DNA of 64,000 nt from Flavobacterium luteolum (GCF_027111275.1 NZ_CP114286.1:3520501-3584500), one strand, 5' to 3'. Counted from the first letter of the stretch, positions 53,745 to 62,061 are shown. Numbers and translations: made by a program. Notes: a model not told the origin generated them from the letters alone.

Positions 53745-53978
53745 ATGAATGACAAATTATCCGAAATAGAAAATTATATAATTGATAGGGTAAGAACCAT
53801 CCGCAAGGAAAAGGGTTTTACCCAAGAGCAATTATCTCTAAAATTGGATAAGGGTGTGGGGTTTATTGGAGATATTGAATCTTCAAAAAAAGCAAAATAT
53901 AATGTTCAGCATTTAAATGACATTGCAAAAATTTTTAATTGTTCCCCAAAAGATTTTTGGCCAGATAAAGGTCTGTGA
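53745..53978 (+). CDS. Small XRE-family regulator, controller-protein-like
   Basis: 77 aa from the ATG at 53745 (a TTG at 53736 would add 3). A single helix-turn-helix: IIDRVRTIRKEKGFTQEQLS is followed by the recognition helix area GVGFIGDIESSKK and LNDIAKIFNCSPKDFWP. No sensor domain. The size and all-helical layout match R-M controller (C) proteins, and the palindrome upstream has a C-box-like core. No restriction gene is next to it; the nearest is the defence operon 14 kb away. It may also be a simple autoregulated repressor of the ICE. A shared bidirectional terminator follows. Confidence 0.8.
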   Translation: MNDKLSEIENYIIDRVRTIRKEKGFTQEQLSLKLDKGVGFIGDIESSKKAKYNVQHLNDIAKIFNCSPKDFWPDKGL

Positions 53979-54036
53979 ATATTATTTTCTTTTACTATTT
54001 CGTATTTAGAAACTACTGATAGAATAACTATAAAAA

Positions 54037-54066
54037 AAAGCCCTTCAGATTTATTTGAAGGGTTTT
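54037..54066. terminator. Bidirectional terminator
   Basis: CCCTTCA (54041-54047) pairs with TGAAGGG (54056-54062), flanked by an A-run on the left and T-run on the right, so it can stop transcription from both the XRE gene and the H1-like gene. Confidence 0.75.
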
Positions 54067-54081
54067 CTAATTAAAGGCGTA

Positions 54082-54258
54082 TTATTTTTTAGATTCTTCA
54101 ATAGAAACTTTTCTAAACTCTTTTAATAGTTTTTCAATTTCCAGTGAAGATTTACGTGCTCTAGCTCCTGCAGCTTTAACACCTTTCTCAGATAAAGAGT
54201 CTGATTCTGTTTTGAATGTTTCAATTTCAGCATTAATTTTTGCTATTAGATCTTTCAT
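54082..54258 (-). CDS. Histone H1-like DNA-associated protein
   Basis: 58 aa, a short gene encoding MKDLIAKINAEIETFK, a middle SEKGVKAAGARARKSSLEIEKLL and the end EFRKVSIEES-KK. Lys/Ala-rich, helical and without Trp or Cys, it matches the ~60-residue histone H1-like (Hc1-type) proteins common in Bacteroidota. It would bind DNA and influence nucleoid structure. The start is supported by an exact TAnnTTTG promoter element at 54284-54291 and the stop by the bidirectional terminator downstream. Located 71 bp from the end of the AraC/TPR gene. Confidence 0.75.
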   Translation of the reverse strand: MKDLIAKINAEIETFKTESDSLSEKGVKAAGARARKSSLEIEKLLKEFRKVSIEESKK

Positions 54259-54283
54259 ATTGTCATTTTTTTAATTACGGCAG

Positions 54284-54291
54284 CAAATGTA
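54284..54291 (-). promoter_or_regulatory. Promoter -7 element of the H1-like gene
   Basis: The - strand reads TACATTTG, exact TAnnTTTG, 26 nt before the ATG. Confidence 0.5.
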
Positions 54292-54329
54292 AAATATTAA
54301 ATCGAATGAATTGTAGAAATGCCTACTAA

Positions 54330-56027
54330 TTAAGAAGTGCTCTTTTTAAGCTGGTCAATAAAATAATTGACAGGCATTCCTGCTCTTGCCAGGAAAGCAT
54401 TTGCAAATCGTTGTGTAGAACTGAATCCGGCTTCTTGGGCCAAAGCAGCATAAGTGTATTTCCTATAAATAGGTTCTGTCCTAAGCAGATTTATAATGTA
54501 TTCTATTCGCAGTCCGTTTATATACTCATGCATTCGCATATCTCTATAATAATTTAGAATAGCAGCTAAGTATTTAGTATTTGAATTAAAAGCTGCTGAT
54601 AATGAAACTAGATTCCAGTCTTTTTCTAAAAATTTTTTTTCGTTTTCAAACTTCTCGAGCTGTTTAAGTATTAGAGCTATGGTTTCACTATTAATATCTT
54701 TTATAGGTTCTTTTTCAATTTTATTTTTAGGTTTATTTTTAACTCCATCAAGCTCGTCCATTAGAAGTTTATAATTTTTTTCATAAATTAATCTTTTTCT
54801 ATAATGACGACGCGTCTGCCAAAATATAAAAATGAATAATAAAAAGATTATCAAAACAAATATTAAATCATAGTATTTTTCCTTTTTCAAGTCATTTGCG
54901 ATTTCTTCTTTTTCGATTAATATCCTTTCCTTTTCCGAAACAAGTTCTTTTGTATCATACTGTTTGTGAATTTTACTGATTATATATTTATTATTTTCGA
55001 CAAGAATTGTATCTGCCTTTAGAAGCTGATTTATGTAATTCAATTGATTATCTAAATTATTATTTGTTTTATAATAATTGATCAAGAGTTCAAAAGCCTG
55101 CCTTAGATCCGGCCTAAGATATTTTTTTTCTTTAAAGATATTGTCAACGATTTGAAAATGCTCCACAGCCTTTTCCTTTTTGTTAATTGACCAATAGCTT
55201 TTACCGATATAGAAGTTTCCGATTGCAACATTTGCAAAATCCTTATTTTCATTTATTGCATCCAATGAAGATTCTATTTTATTTATTGATTCTGAGTAAT
55301 TTTTTCTATAATAGTCATTGATTCCTTCTGAATGATTGAAATAAGGTATCATTACATTTGATTTTAATCTTCTGCTTTCGGAAATTCCTAAAGTATTCAT
55401 TTGGGTACATAATCCATAGTTTCCAAGTTTATTATAACAAAGCCCTAGCATATGAATTGAGTTAAGGTATGGTCTGGATTCAACATTCTTGTAAAAATAA
55501 ACACATTCTCTCAAGAGGGAAACAGCTTCATCATAAAATCCCACGTAAAATTTAGTAAGAGCAATACAGTATTTTACTTTGTGTATCTGATATTGATCAT
55601 TTGTTTTTGAAAGATAAGTATTTGCAGTTAAATAGTAATCCATCGCCAGTTTCTGCTGCTTTAGTCCATAGTAATATGTGCCTTTACTAAGGTATGCGGC
55701 ACCAATTAATGCATTGTCATTAGATTTTTTGGCAGTATATAAAATACTATCTATATATATAGTTCTAATTCGATCAGGTGATATCAGCATTAAATTTTGA
55801 TATCCATTCATGATTTCCTTTGGATTTTTTTCCCGTTTAGCCTTATTAAGAAATGTATAAGCATATACTGATGCAAGTGTGCTGTCATTTTTTAGATCAT
55901 AAAGTCTATTATCTAAATAGTCATAAGTTTTTTTCTTTAAAGAATCAGGGATAATAAATGAAGTTTTTTGAGCTGATCCAAAATTAAATACCAGCAAGTA
56001 AATTAAAATTAGGATTGGTCTATTCAT
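54330..56027 (-). CDS. TPR-containing membrane-bound AraC-type regulator
   Basis: 565 aa. A signal/anchor segment lies at the N-terminus (LILIYLLVFNFGSAQ). Residues ~30-360 are helical, TPR-like repeats (for example AIGNFYIGKSYWSINKKEKAVEHF), presumably periplasmic. A TM helix follows at about 385-403 (YYDLIFVLIIFLLFIFIFW), then a basic cytoplasmic linker. The C-terminal ~100 residues are an AraC HTH (LVSLSAAFNSNTKYLAAIL, YAALAQEAGFSSTQRFANAFLARAG). This topology (outside sensor, TM, cytoplasmic HTH) is typical of Bacteroidota regulators that respond to peptides or envelope signals. A perfect inverted repeat (56073-56089) before the gene may be its operator. Confidence 0.88.
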   Translation of the reverse strand: MNRPILILIYLLVFNFGSAQKTSFIIPDSLKKKTYDYLDNRLYDLKNDSTLASVYAYTFLNKAKREKNPKEIMNGYQNLMLISPDRIRTIYIDSILYTAKKSNDNALIGAAYLSKGTYYYGLKQQKLAMDYYLTANTYLSKTNDQYQIHKVKYCIALTKFYVGFYDEAVSLLRECVYFYKNVESRPYLNSIHMLGLCYNKLGNYGLCTQMNTLGISESRRLKSNVMIPYFNHSEGINDYYRKNYSESINKIESSLDAINENKDFANVAIGNFYIGKSYWSINKKEKAVEHFQIVDNIFKEKKYLRPDLRQAFELLINYYKTNNNLDNQLNYINQLLKADTILVENNKYIISKIHKQYDTKELVSEKERILIEKEEIANDLKKEKYYDLIFVLIIFLLFIFIFWQTRRHYRKRLIYEKNYKLLMDELDGVKNKPKNKIEKEPIKDINSETIALILKQLEKFENEKKFLEKDWNLVSLSAAFNSNTKYLAAILNYYRDMRMHEYINGLRIEYIINLLRTEPIYRKYTYAALAQEAGFSSTQRFANAFLARAGMPVNYFIDQLKKSTS

Positions 56028-56072
56028 ATGATTGAGTATTTATTAGGCATTGAAAGTCATATAGAATAATGT

Positions 56073-56089
56073 AATGTAAATTTTACATT
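56073..56089. promoter_or_regulatory. Inverted repeat, candidate operator of the TPR-AraC gene
   Basis: AATGTAAA-T-TTTACATT, perfect 8-bp arms, 46 bp before the start of the regulator gene. Confidence 0.45.
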
Positions 56090-56146
56090 TAATTAATATA
56101 AAAATAATATAAACAATTGAATTACAATGTTTTGTTTGATAAAAAG

Positions 56147-56175
56147 CACTATGGATTTCGTGGAAATCCATAGTG
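56147..56175. repeat. Perfect hairpin in intergenic DNA
   Basis: CACTATGGATTT and AAATCCATAGTG around a 5-nt loop. A second imperfect hairpin (GTGGATTT / AAAACCCAC) overlaps it to the right, so alternate folds are possible. Could be a REP-like element. Confidence 0.5.
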
Positions 56176-56203
56176 GATTTGCCGAAAACCCACACATATC
56201 AGC

Positions 56204-56234
56204 TTGCGAAAGATAAATAAGCAAAATAGTTTTG
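56204..56234 (+). promoter_or_regulatory. Bacteroidota promoter of the lipoprotein gene
   Basis: TTG (56204-56206), 20-nt spacer, TAGTTTTG (56227-56234). About 105 nt before the ATG at 56341. Confidence 0.55.
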
Positions 56235-56340
56235 CCTTGAATTCAAAAGCAAAATGTTCAGCAAGGTGCTGGATAAAAGTTCTGCTTATCCGGATGAAAA
56301 GGACTGAGAAAACATCTCATTCATTTCAAACATCAAAATC

Positions 56341-57021
56341 ATGAAAACTTTTTTATTATGCATTATTACATCAGTTTTATTCATTTCATGCTCGGCAGAT
56401 TCCGATATTGAAAATTCACAAGGTGCTTTAGATTCTTCAAGTTACACTAAATCTTCTGCCAACAATGGTAACCCTTTTGATTTAAATGGACAAAAAGTTT
56501 ACGACGCACTAAATGCTTATTATCTAAATAATCAACGACCAAGTTCTGTTTCAGAACTCACCGAGCAGATTCTATTTATATCTCAAAGCCTTCAGAAAAA
56601 AAATCTGCTTACAAACAGGCTTATTCCCTTTAGTGATGAAATGGTAGAAGCTATCATGTCAGATCCGGATAATAGTATGATTCTTATTGTTCAGAATAGT
56701 GAATTACAAACCTATGCAAAAAATAATCTGATCAATTTCCTTCAGAACCTGATTATTAAAAGAGAAGAGGAATTTAATATCACCAATAACTATATTTTAA
56801 ATTACGAGTCTGATGTACTTACTGATACAGTTTTTACTTCTGAAGAAACGGAGACCATTTTAACAGTGGCTTCTATTTCAAGATATTCTCTTTATTCAGA
56901 AGAAGAGCGAAAAGACAAAGATTGGGATATATTGGTAGGAAGCAAACATGCTAAAGCCTTTTTAAAGAAAAATGAAATTTCAATTGTGCTTGTAATTGCA
57001 TTGCTTGAAAAACTGCTTTAA
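56341..57021 (+). CDS. Putative lipoprotein, unknown function
   Basis: 226 aa. Signal peptide with lipobox (VLFISC, Cys at about residue 17), so membrane-attached. The mature protein is mostly helical and acidic in its central part (QKVYDALNAYYLNNQRPSSVSELTEQIL, LINFLQNLIIKREEEFNI). I do not recognise a family. It begins a + strand series (lipoprotein, two-TM protein, AraC regulator, RteC-like, lipoprotein) that looks like one cargo or regulatory cluster of the element. Confidence 0.7.
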   Translation: MKTFLLCIITSVLFISCSADSDIENSQGALDSSSYTKSSANNGNPFDLNGQKVYDALNAYYLNNQRPSSVSELTEQILFISQSLQKKNLLTNRLIPFSDEMVEAIMSDPDNSMILIVQNSELQTYAKNNLINFLQNLIIKREEEFNITNNYILNYESDVLTDTVFTSEETETILTVASISRYSLYSEEERKDKDWDILVGSKHAKAFLKKNEISIVLVIALLEKLL

Positions 57022-57054
57022 CATTTGAAAAGTTTAAACTTAAATCTGCTTAAT

Positions 57055-57282
57055 ATGAAACTACGCACCATTCTAAATTTTCTTATGGTTGTAACAAATG
57101 TAGTTTGCCTTATTTTTATTCTAGGATTTCTATTTGACTATCATTTGGCAGATTATTATAAAGATGAAGAAACTACAGCATATGTACCTTTTCGTTTTAA
57201 GATATATATGCTGTATATCACATGCTTATTCAACCTATATTTTATTTTCTATCTATTGATTAAAAAAAGATTTAAAATTTAA
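57055..57282 (+). CDS. Small two-TM membrane protein
   Basis: 75 aa from the ATG at 57055; a TTG at 57025 would add 10 residues. Two hydrophobic segments (ILNFLMVVTNVVCLIFILGF and YMLYITCLFNLYFIFYLLI) with a charged loop between, ending in KKRFKI. Unknown function. It lies 33 nt after the lipoprotein stop and 35 nt before the AraC gene, consistent with one transcript. Confidence 0.6.
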   Translation: MKLRTILNFLMVVTNVVCLIFILGFLFDYHLADYYKDEETTAYVPFRFKIYMLYITCLFNLYFIFYLLIKKRFKI

Positions 57283-57317
57283 GGGAATGATCAAACGGAT
57301 ATTTAAAGAAGGTAATA

Positions 57318-58202
57318 ATGATAAAAAATCTAATTAATTCCAAATTACTTGATCTTTCTAATCAAGGTTTCGATATTCATATTATAAAAAAATACCAAAA
57401 CAGTGACAAGCATGAACCTTTTGTAACAGAAAACTTGGCTGTATTGTTAATTAGATCGGGTAATGTTAAGATTAAGCTTCATGAAATAATTCAAAATTTA
57501 AGAGCACGTGATCTTATCATTATTCCGAAGGACTCTTTCTGTACTATTTTTGAAGTTCAGGATAAACTTCAGCTGTATTTGATTACTTTCTCTACAGAGT
57601 TTGCCGTAAAAAACTGTCTGAAGCGAGAATTAGTTGACTCATTTTATTTTTTTATAAGGAAAGAACCTTTAAAAGCATCACTTGAAGAGAAAGAATATCA
57701 GGTACTATCTCTAATTTATAAGCTCATACATTATATTAATTTAGAAGTTAAAAGGACTGATGTTGATTATGAGCTTTACAGGATAAGTTTGAACTTATTT
57801 ATATATGAACTTAAATTAATTTATGCAAAGTATTCTTCTAGTGCACTCATCAATTTTACAAGGAAGGAAAATTTGGTTATTCAGTTTTTAACGGTGCTAT
57901 CAATACATTATAAAAAACAGCATCATGCTAAATTTTATGCTGGCGCTCTTTTTATTACCAGCAAGTATTTAAACAAAGTGGTAAAGGAGGTAACAGGAAG
58001 TTCAGTAAAAGCATTAATTATAGAAGCTATTATCAGCGAAGCAAAAATTTTATTAGAAGATACTCAGAATACTTTTGCAGAAATCGCTGAAGAAATGGAA
58101 TTTGCGAGTGTATCTATCTTTAGCATTTTCTTTAAAAAACATACATCATATTCGCCTTCAGAATATCGTGCGACTTATATTGATAGATATAAGAATCAAT
58201 AG
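57318..58202 (+). CDS. AraC-family transcriptional regulator
   Basis: 294 aa. The N-terminal ~170 residues are a cupin-like sensor (LAVLLIRSGNVKIKLHEII, LIIIPKDSFCTIFEV). The C-terminal ~100 residues are a two-HTH AraC domain (GALFITSKYLNKVVKEVTGSS, then FAEIAEEMEFASVSIFSIFFKKHTSYSPSEYRA). It is cytoplasmic and would respond to a small ligand. It is followed by a 399-aa gene 29 nt later. It may control the element's transfer or the cargo promoter with the 21-bp direct repeats at 44090-44128; both are inference. Confidence 0.88.
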   Translation: MIKNLINSKLLDLSNQGFDIHIIKKYQNSDKHEPFVTENLAVLLIRSGNVKIKLHEIIQNLRARDLIIIPKDSFCTIFEVQDKLQLYLITFSTEFAVKNCLKRELVDSFYFFIRKEPLKASLEEKEYQVLSLIYKLIHYINLEVKRTDVDYELYRISLNLFIYELKLIYAKYSSSALINFTRKENLVIQFLTVLSIHYKKQHHAKFYAGALFITSKYLNKVVKEVTGSSVKALIIEAIISEAKILLEDTQNTFAEIAEEMEFASVSIFSIFFKKHTSYSPSEYRATYIDRYKNQ

Positions 58203-58231
58203 TTTATTTTGTTTCATTGTAAAATCTAAAG

Positions 58232-59431
58232 ATGATGAACAGTAAATATCCACTGGAATGGTTTGATTCTTTGATACTGCACACTTTTGATCCATTGAGC
58301 ATAAATATCGATAGTTTAACTGATAATGATATAGCAGTTATTTCTGAGAATATTTCCAAAGAATCTATTAAAATACAGATACATCTGAAAAATGAAGTTT
58401 TTTCATTAAAAAAGAAAAGACATATCCGCGTGACAGTCAGGCAATATCATTCTACACTAATTTTCCTGCTGGAAAGTATGATTGAGAATCGGACCAAAGT
58501 GCAGCAATCAGAAAAAATAATACAAATGGCTGATCTGGTGATTTCGAGTCTGGATTACCTGATTTCTTTCATTGAGGATCGGTTTACATATTATCTGAGT
58601 CTGGATGAAAGAGTGCCCATAACATACTTGATGGTTTGCAGAAAAGAACTTGCACTAAAACTGCAGAGGATCAGTAAAAGGAATTTAGATGCTGAGCTTG
58701 ATATATTAACGGTCAAGCAAGTTGTAAAAATTTTGCAGAATGCAATTGAGGCTGATAATGGAAAAAAACTCACTTATCGCCAGATTCTCTATTTTCGGGA
58801 GCTATTAAAGCTTCTTGAGGAACATAATGACAATCTGGAAAGTCCTTCGATTTTCACTCCGCTTGATGAACTTCTAATTGACCATAATTTTAATTCGGTG
58901 CAGTACATTTCAATTCTAACAGAGCGAATGACCGAACAGATTTACAAAACAGAGAAACAATCTTCCAAATTAAGCCTGCTTCTGCTATTTTTCAAGGATT
59001 TCAAACAGCTTCACTCGAACGTGAAAATAACGTTCGATGCCAGCCATCAGAACATAAAGGATGTTTTGGAAAACTGGTTTGTATCAGAGATTAGTTTTCT
59101 TCAGAACGCAGACGAAATTGAAGCAAAAGATATTTTATCTTCTAAAAAAAATGGAAATCCTTCACATCCCGCTGATGAAAATAAAATCCAGTGCACCCTT
59201 TCTTCTGATCAAATGGGGCTTATTTTGAGAGCAACCGATGAAACGAGAGTATTAAAGGCAAGATCAATGAGCCTGATTTTTAAAACGATTGTTCCTTATC
59301 TGTCCACGCCTTTTAAACGAAATTTATCTTATCAATCCGTCAGAAGCAAGTCCTATAATCCTGAGGAAAAAGATAAAGAATTTGTGATAAAAACGTTAGA
59401 GAAAATTATTAAGCATATAAAAGAATATTAA
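58232..59431 (+). CDS. Unknown protein, possibly RteC-like
   Basis: 399 aa, cytoplasmic and helical. The C-terminal part (MGLILRATDETRVLKARSM, then FKTIVPYLSTPFKRNLSYQSV) has the look of the C-terminus of RteC-type regulators of Bacteroidota conjugative transposons, in which a conserved 'P.LSTP....LS..S.R.KSY' block occurs. I offer this at low certainty; the N-terminal 300 residues are not recognised. It is next to an AraC regulator, which would fit a role in controlling excision or transfer. Two adjacent start Met codons exist; the difference is one residue. Confidence 0.55.
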   Translation: MMNSKYPLEWFDSLILHTFDPLSINIDSLTDNDIAVISENISKESIKIQIHLKNEVFSLKKKRHIRVTVRQYHSTLIFLLESMIENRTKVQQSEKIIQMADLVISSLDYLISFIEDRFTYYLSLDERVPITYLMVCRKELALKLQRISKRNLDAELDILTVKQVVKILQNAIEADNGKKLTYRQILYFRELLKLLEEHNDNLESPSIFTPLDELLIDHNFNSVQYISILTERMTEQIYKTEKQSSKLSLLLLFFKDFKQLHSNVKITFDASHQNIKDVLENWFVSEISFLQNADEIEAKDILSSKKNGNPSHPADENKIQCTLSSDQMGLILRATDETRVLKARSMSLIFKTIVPYLSTPFKRNLSYQSVRSKSYNPEEKDKEFVIKTLEKIIKHIKEY

Positions 59432-59447
59432 TTTAATTATTGAGATT

Positions 59448-59987
59448 ATGAAAACATTATTAAAAATAGTGCCAGTGGTACTGCTTCTTTTTATGTCCTG
59501 CCAGAAAAAAGAATTGGATTCAAGAACTGCAGAAAAAATGATTATTAAAAAATATAATTATCCCTCAGTTATTGATTTTGAAGTTTTCCGTAATGATCCC
59601 GTCCATGCAAAAAGAATGCTGGACTTTAGACTAGAGGAAAAAGGTCTCGTGCAGATACGAAAAGTAAGGGAATTTAAAGATCGTGACAAACCTTTGATAG
59701 AGTTTACTGAATTGTCAAAACCTTTTCTACTTGAAACGACTTCACAGGAAAGAGGATATAAAATACAGAAGGTGCAGATCGGAACAAAAAAGTTCGATAA
59801 AATCATTCAAATAACTCCAGATACAAATAATGAAAAAATAACACTCGTTGAATACATTGTTAAATATGATATTAATGATTTTGGAGTACTATGGCCAGGA
59901 TTTCCTGGTGAAAAAAAAGAAAAAGCATATTTTATTTATGCTGACAATGGCTGGCACATAATTGATAAATCAGATTTGTATTTGTGA
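59448..59987 (+). CDS. Putative lipoprotein, unknown function
   Basis: 179 aa. Lipobox LLFMSC (Cys at about residue 19) marks a lipoprotein. The mature part has alternating beta-strands (LIEFTELSKPFLLETT, YKIQKVQIGTKKFDKIIQI) and ends WHIIDKSDLYL. No family recognised. It follows the RteC-like gene by 16 nt, so it probably shares its transcript. Confidence 0.65.
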   Translation: MKTLLKIVPVVLLLFMSCQKKELDSRTAEKMIIKKYNYPSVIDFEVFRNDPVHAKRMLDFRLEEKGLVQIRKVREFKDRDKPLIEFTELSKPFLLETTSQERGYKIQKVQIGTKKFDKIIQITPDTNNEKITLVEYIVKYDINDFGVLWPGFPGEKKEKAYFIYADNGWHIIDKSDLYL

Positions 59988-60097
59988 AAAAAGTGCATAT
60001 GTATGAATTAAATTGTAGGAAAAGTAATAAATATGCAAATTAATAGAATTTAAGGCAATTCTTCAACAATAATTAGGATGTTTTGTTGGTTTATTAA

Positions 60098-60126
60098 TTG
60101 TTTTTTTTACACTTGTAATAGTTTTG
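60098..60126 (+). promoter_or_regulatory. Bacteroidota promoter
   Basis: TTG (60098-60100), 18-nt spacer, TAGTTTTG (60119-60126). Start codon 33 nt downstream. Confidence 0.6.
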
Positions 60127-60158
60127 TTATTTATTAAATCAATTATTAAATCTAATGT

Positions 60159-60839
60159 ATGTTATCTAAATTTTGTTATATTTTTTTTCTACTTTTTGTT
60201 AATTCTACTTTTTCACAAAAACTAGAGAATTTCTCAGGCTATTTAACTTTACAGAGTGAAATTTCGTCCAGTAAAGGCAGCGAAGCTCTGACTCCTGTTT
60301 CAATTTTAACTATAGATAATTATAAGAATGTTTTAGAATTTAACGTTAAATTAAAAAGATTTAATGGAGAATTCATAGGTGCAGATACCTTAAATGTTTT
60401 TTTTATAAACACAGAAAAAGGTATTTATTCCGCATATAAAAAAATGGGCATAGATGAAAAACCTTATTTAACCGAGAGTATTGAAAATAAGAAAGAAGGA
60501 TTAAGCTTTTTACAAAAAGACGTTGACTTTTTTGCAGATGTGCAAAATATTAAAATTAAGGATACGATCTTAAACCGAACTAAATATAAGATTGCCACTG
60601 GTTTTAAAAAAGCAGATAATTCAGAGCTAAGATACGAAGCTTACATAGCAAACACTCCAAGATATTTTCCGGTACAGATTAGTAAAATTTTATCTAAACT
60701 GACAGATGGAGGATTTGTCGAGATAGTCAGGATTATAGATAACGCAAATGATAGAATTATAACTTTTAGAAGTTCTTTTGAAAAGAAAGATCTGCCGAAA
60801 AGTATTGATAAAATAATGAAAGCGTGGAGCAGAAATTAA
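60159..60839 (+). CDS. Secreted protein, unknown function
   Basis: 226 aa with a signal peptide (residues 1-19, cut at STFSQ). The mature part is beta-rich with patterns such as GYLTLQSEISS, VLEFNVKLKRFNG and FPVQISKILSKLTDGGF, which resemble periplasmic beta-barrel-like small-molecule-binding proteins. Family not recognised. It has its own promoter upstream and its own terminator downstream, so it is a single-gene unit between the regulator cluster and the tra operon. Confidence 0.7.
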   Translation: MLSKFCYIFFLLFVNSTFSQKLENFSGYLTLQSEISSSKGSEALTPVSILTIDNYKNVLEFNVKLKRFNGEFIGADTLNVFFINTEKGIYSAYKKMGIDEKPYLTESIENKKEGLSFLQKDVDFFADVQNIKIKDTILNRTKYKIATGFKKADNSELRYEAYIANTPRYFPVQISKILSKLTDGGFVEIVRIIDNANDRIITFRSSFEKKDLPKSIDKIMKAWSRN

Positions 60840-60874
60840 TTATTTGCGGCTTATAAAAACTCAGTTTTTAATTT

Positions 60875-60906
60875 AAAAGGGATGAACATATGTTCATCCC
60901 TTTTTT
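60875..60906 (+). terminator. Rho-independent terminator
   Basis: Perfect 14-bp stem AAAAGGGATGAACA / TGTTCATCCCTTTT with a 2-nt centre, followed by a T-run. Confidence 0.85.
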
Positions 60907-60950
60907 TGTTTTACAATATTTTTAATTCTGATCCCCCGATTTTATTGAAA

Positions 60951-60976
60951 GGTACAGGGGTACAGCCGGGGTACAG
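60951..60976 (+). repeat. Three short GGTACAG repeats
   Basis: GGTACAG at 60951-60957, 60959-60965 and 60970-60976, spaced 8 and 11 bp, upstream of the tra genes. Possibly a protein-binding site for the tra promoter or chance. Confidence 0.3.
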
Positions 60977-61079
60977 AAAAAGTTGTACTTGTAGAAGTTT
61001 TATTTCCGAACTTACTTTGGAATGTAAAATAAACCATAATTATTCTTCTTGGTTTATTCATAGTATGAGATGATGTTGA

Positions 61080-61583
61080 ATGATAAATGAAAATGCTATG
61101 TTAAATTCTATTTCATGGAACAGTTACCTCGTAACTGTTGTTGCTCTATTACTTATATGGTATCTGTATGCAGGATGCCGCTATTATTCTTTTGAGATCA
61201 GGCAGATTCTCACGGGCAGAAAGAAAATTGGTTTTCCGTCATTAGGAAAAAAAACAATAAATGATTCCCTGTCTTCTTCTGATCAGGAAGATGTTAGTCC
61301 TACAAATCTTAATCAAGCGTTTGAAGAATCATTTGCCACTCTTGATGAGGTAAAAGAGCTCTCGTCGAGTTTAACGGCTGCAGTTATTGAAAGCGCCGAA
61401 ATAAAACGCTCAAAACAGGAGTTCGAAAATTATATCAGATTAATTCTTTCTGATTATCCCTATGTAAAAATTTCTTCTTTACGCAGCAATGTAAATAATC
61501 TGCTTGCGTACGAATCCAAAAAATATCCTGAACTACTTCTGACTTCCGAAGAGGCAGATGAATTATGGGAAAATAATAATTAA
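61080..61583 (+). CDS. Membrane-anchored conjugation-associated protein
   Basis: 167 aa with a single N-terminal TM segment (YLVTVVALLLIWYLYAG, residues ~17-34) and a ~130-residue cytoplasmic part, acidic and Ser-rich in the middle and helical at the end (FENYIRLILSDYPYV, LLAYESKKYPELLLTSEEADELW). A protein of this kind, TM plus short acidic tail, often precedes traE in Bacteroidota conjugation operons. Function unknown. An alternative start is the Met at 61098. Confidence 0.65.
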   Translation: MINENAMLNSISWNSYLVTVVALLLIWYLYAGCRYYSFEIRQILTGRKKIGFPSLGKKTINDSLSSSDQEDVSPTNLNQAFEESFATLDEVKELSSSLTAAVIESAEIKRSKQEFENYIRLILSDYPYVKISSLRSNVNNLLAYESKKYPELLLTSEEADELWENNN

Positions 61584-61588
61584 AAGAC

Positions 61589-61680
61589 AGCAGAGGAATT
61601 TTCCCCGTCCGCTCTAGTGCGGTATGGTAAAATGTGACAAGGAGAATAGATGATGTGACGGCGCTGTTCCTCTGCTTTTT
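61589..61680 (+). ncRNA. Long-range hairpin before traE, candidate attenuator or leader RNA
   Basis: AGCAGAGGAA (61589-61598) pairs with TTCCTCTGCT (61667-61676), followed by TTTT. The enclosed ~68 nt can form inner stems. The whole lies in the gap between two tra genes. Could be a terminator with a large loop or a structured leader. Confidence 0.45.
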
Positions 61681-61711
61681 GAATTAGTATTAATCTTTAA
61701 AATGATGTACG

Positions 61712-62050
61712 ATGATGAACGATGGAATAAAGTTAAAGCGTTTTTTTAAAACAAACAAGATATTAATAAGCACTATTCTTTTGATTATGATAATTAATGG
61801 GAATGGATATGCCCAAGACGGTGTTGCCGGAATAAATGAAGCTAACCAAAAGGTGAGAAGCTATTTTGATGCAGGCACAGAACTTATGTATGCAGTAGGA
61901 GCAATACTTGGACTTATTGGAGCGGTGAAAGTATATCAGAAATGGAATGCAGGAGATCCCGACACAGGTAAAGTGGCAGCTGCATGGTTTGGCAGCTGCG
62001 TATTTCTGGTAGTGGTTGCCACTGTTATCAAATCTTTCTTTGGAGTATAA
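61712..62050 (+). CDS. traE: Conjugative transfer protein TraE (DUF4134)
   Basis: 112 aa. Signal-like helix (ISTILLIMIINGNGYAQ), then INEANQKVRSYFDAG, TM helix LMYAVGAILGLIGAVKVYQKW and C-terminal TM AAWFGSCVFLVVVATVIKSFFG. This pattern (signal, two TM helices, K-V-Y-x-K-W with a G-D-P-D-T-G loop) is that of DUF4134, the pilin-like component of Bacteroidota transfer systems. It is followed by the TraF-like gene with a 11-nt spacing. Confidence 0.88.
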   Translation: MMNDGIKLKRFFKTNKILISTILLIMIINGNGYAQDGVAGINEANQKVRSYFDAGTELMYAVGAILGLIGAVKVYQKWNAGDPDTGKVAAAWFGSCVFLVVVATVIKSFFGV

Positions 62051-62061
62051 GCAGCTTTAAA

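Larger units (their letters stand above)
56028..56340. other. Divergent regulatory region before the lipoprotein gene
   Basis: About 310 bp, no gene. Holds the inverted repeat at 56073-56089, a perfect 12-bp-stem hairpin at 56147-56175 with an overlapping second hairpin, and a good promoter at 56204-56234. Confidence 0.6.

Noticed and set aside
60882..61073. 63-aa open frame on the + strand
   Set aside because: It starts inside a perfect rho-independent terminator and has no recognisable features; the frame is best explained by chance.
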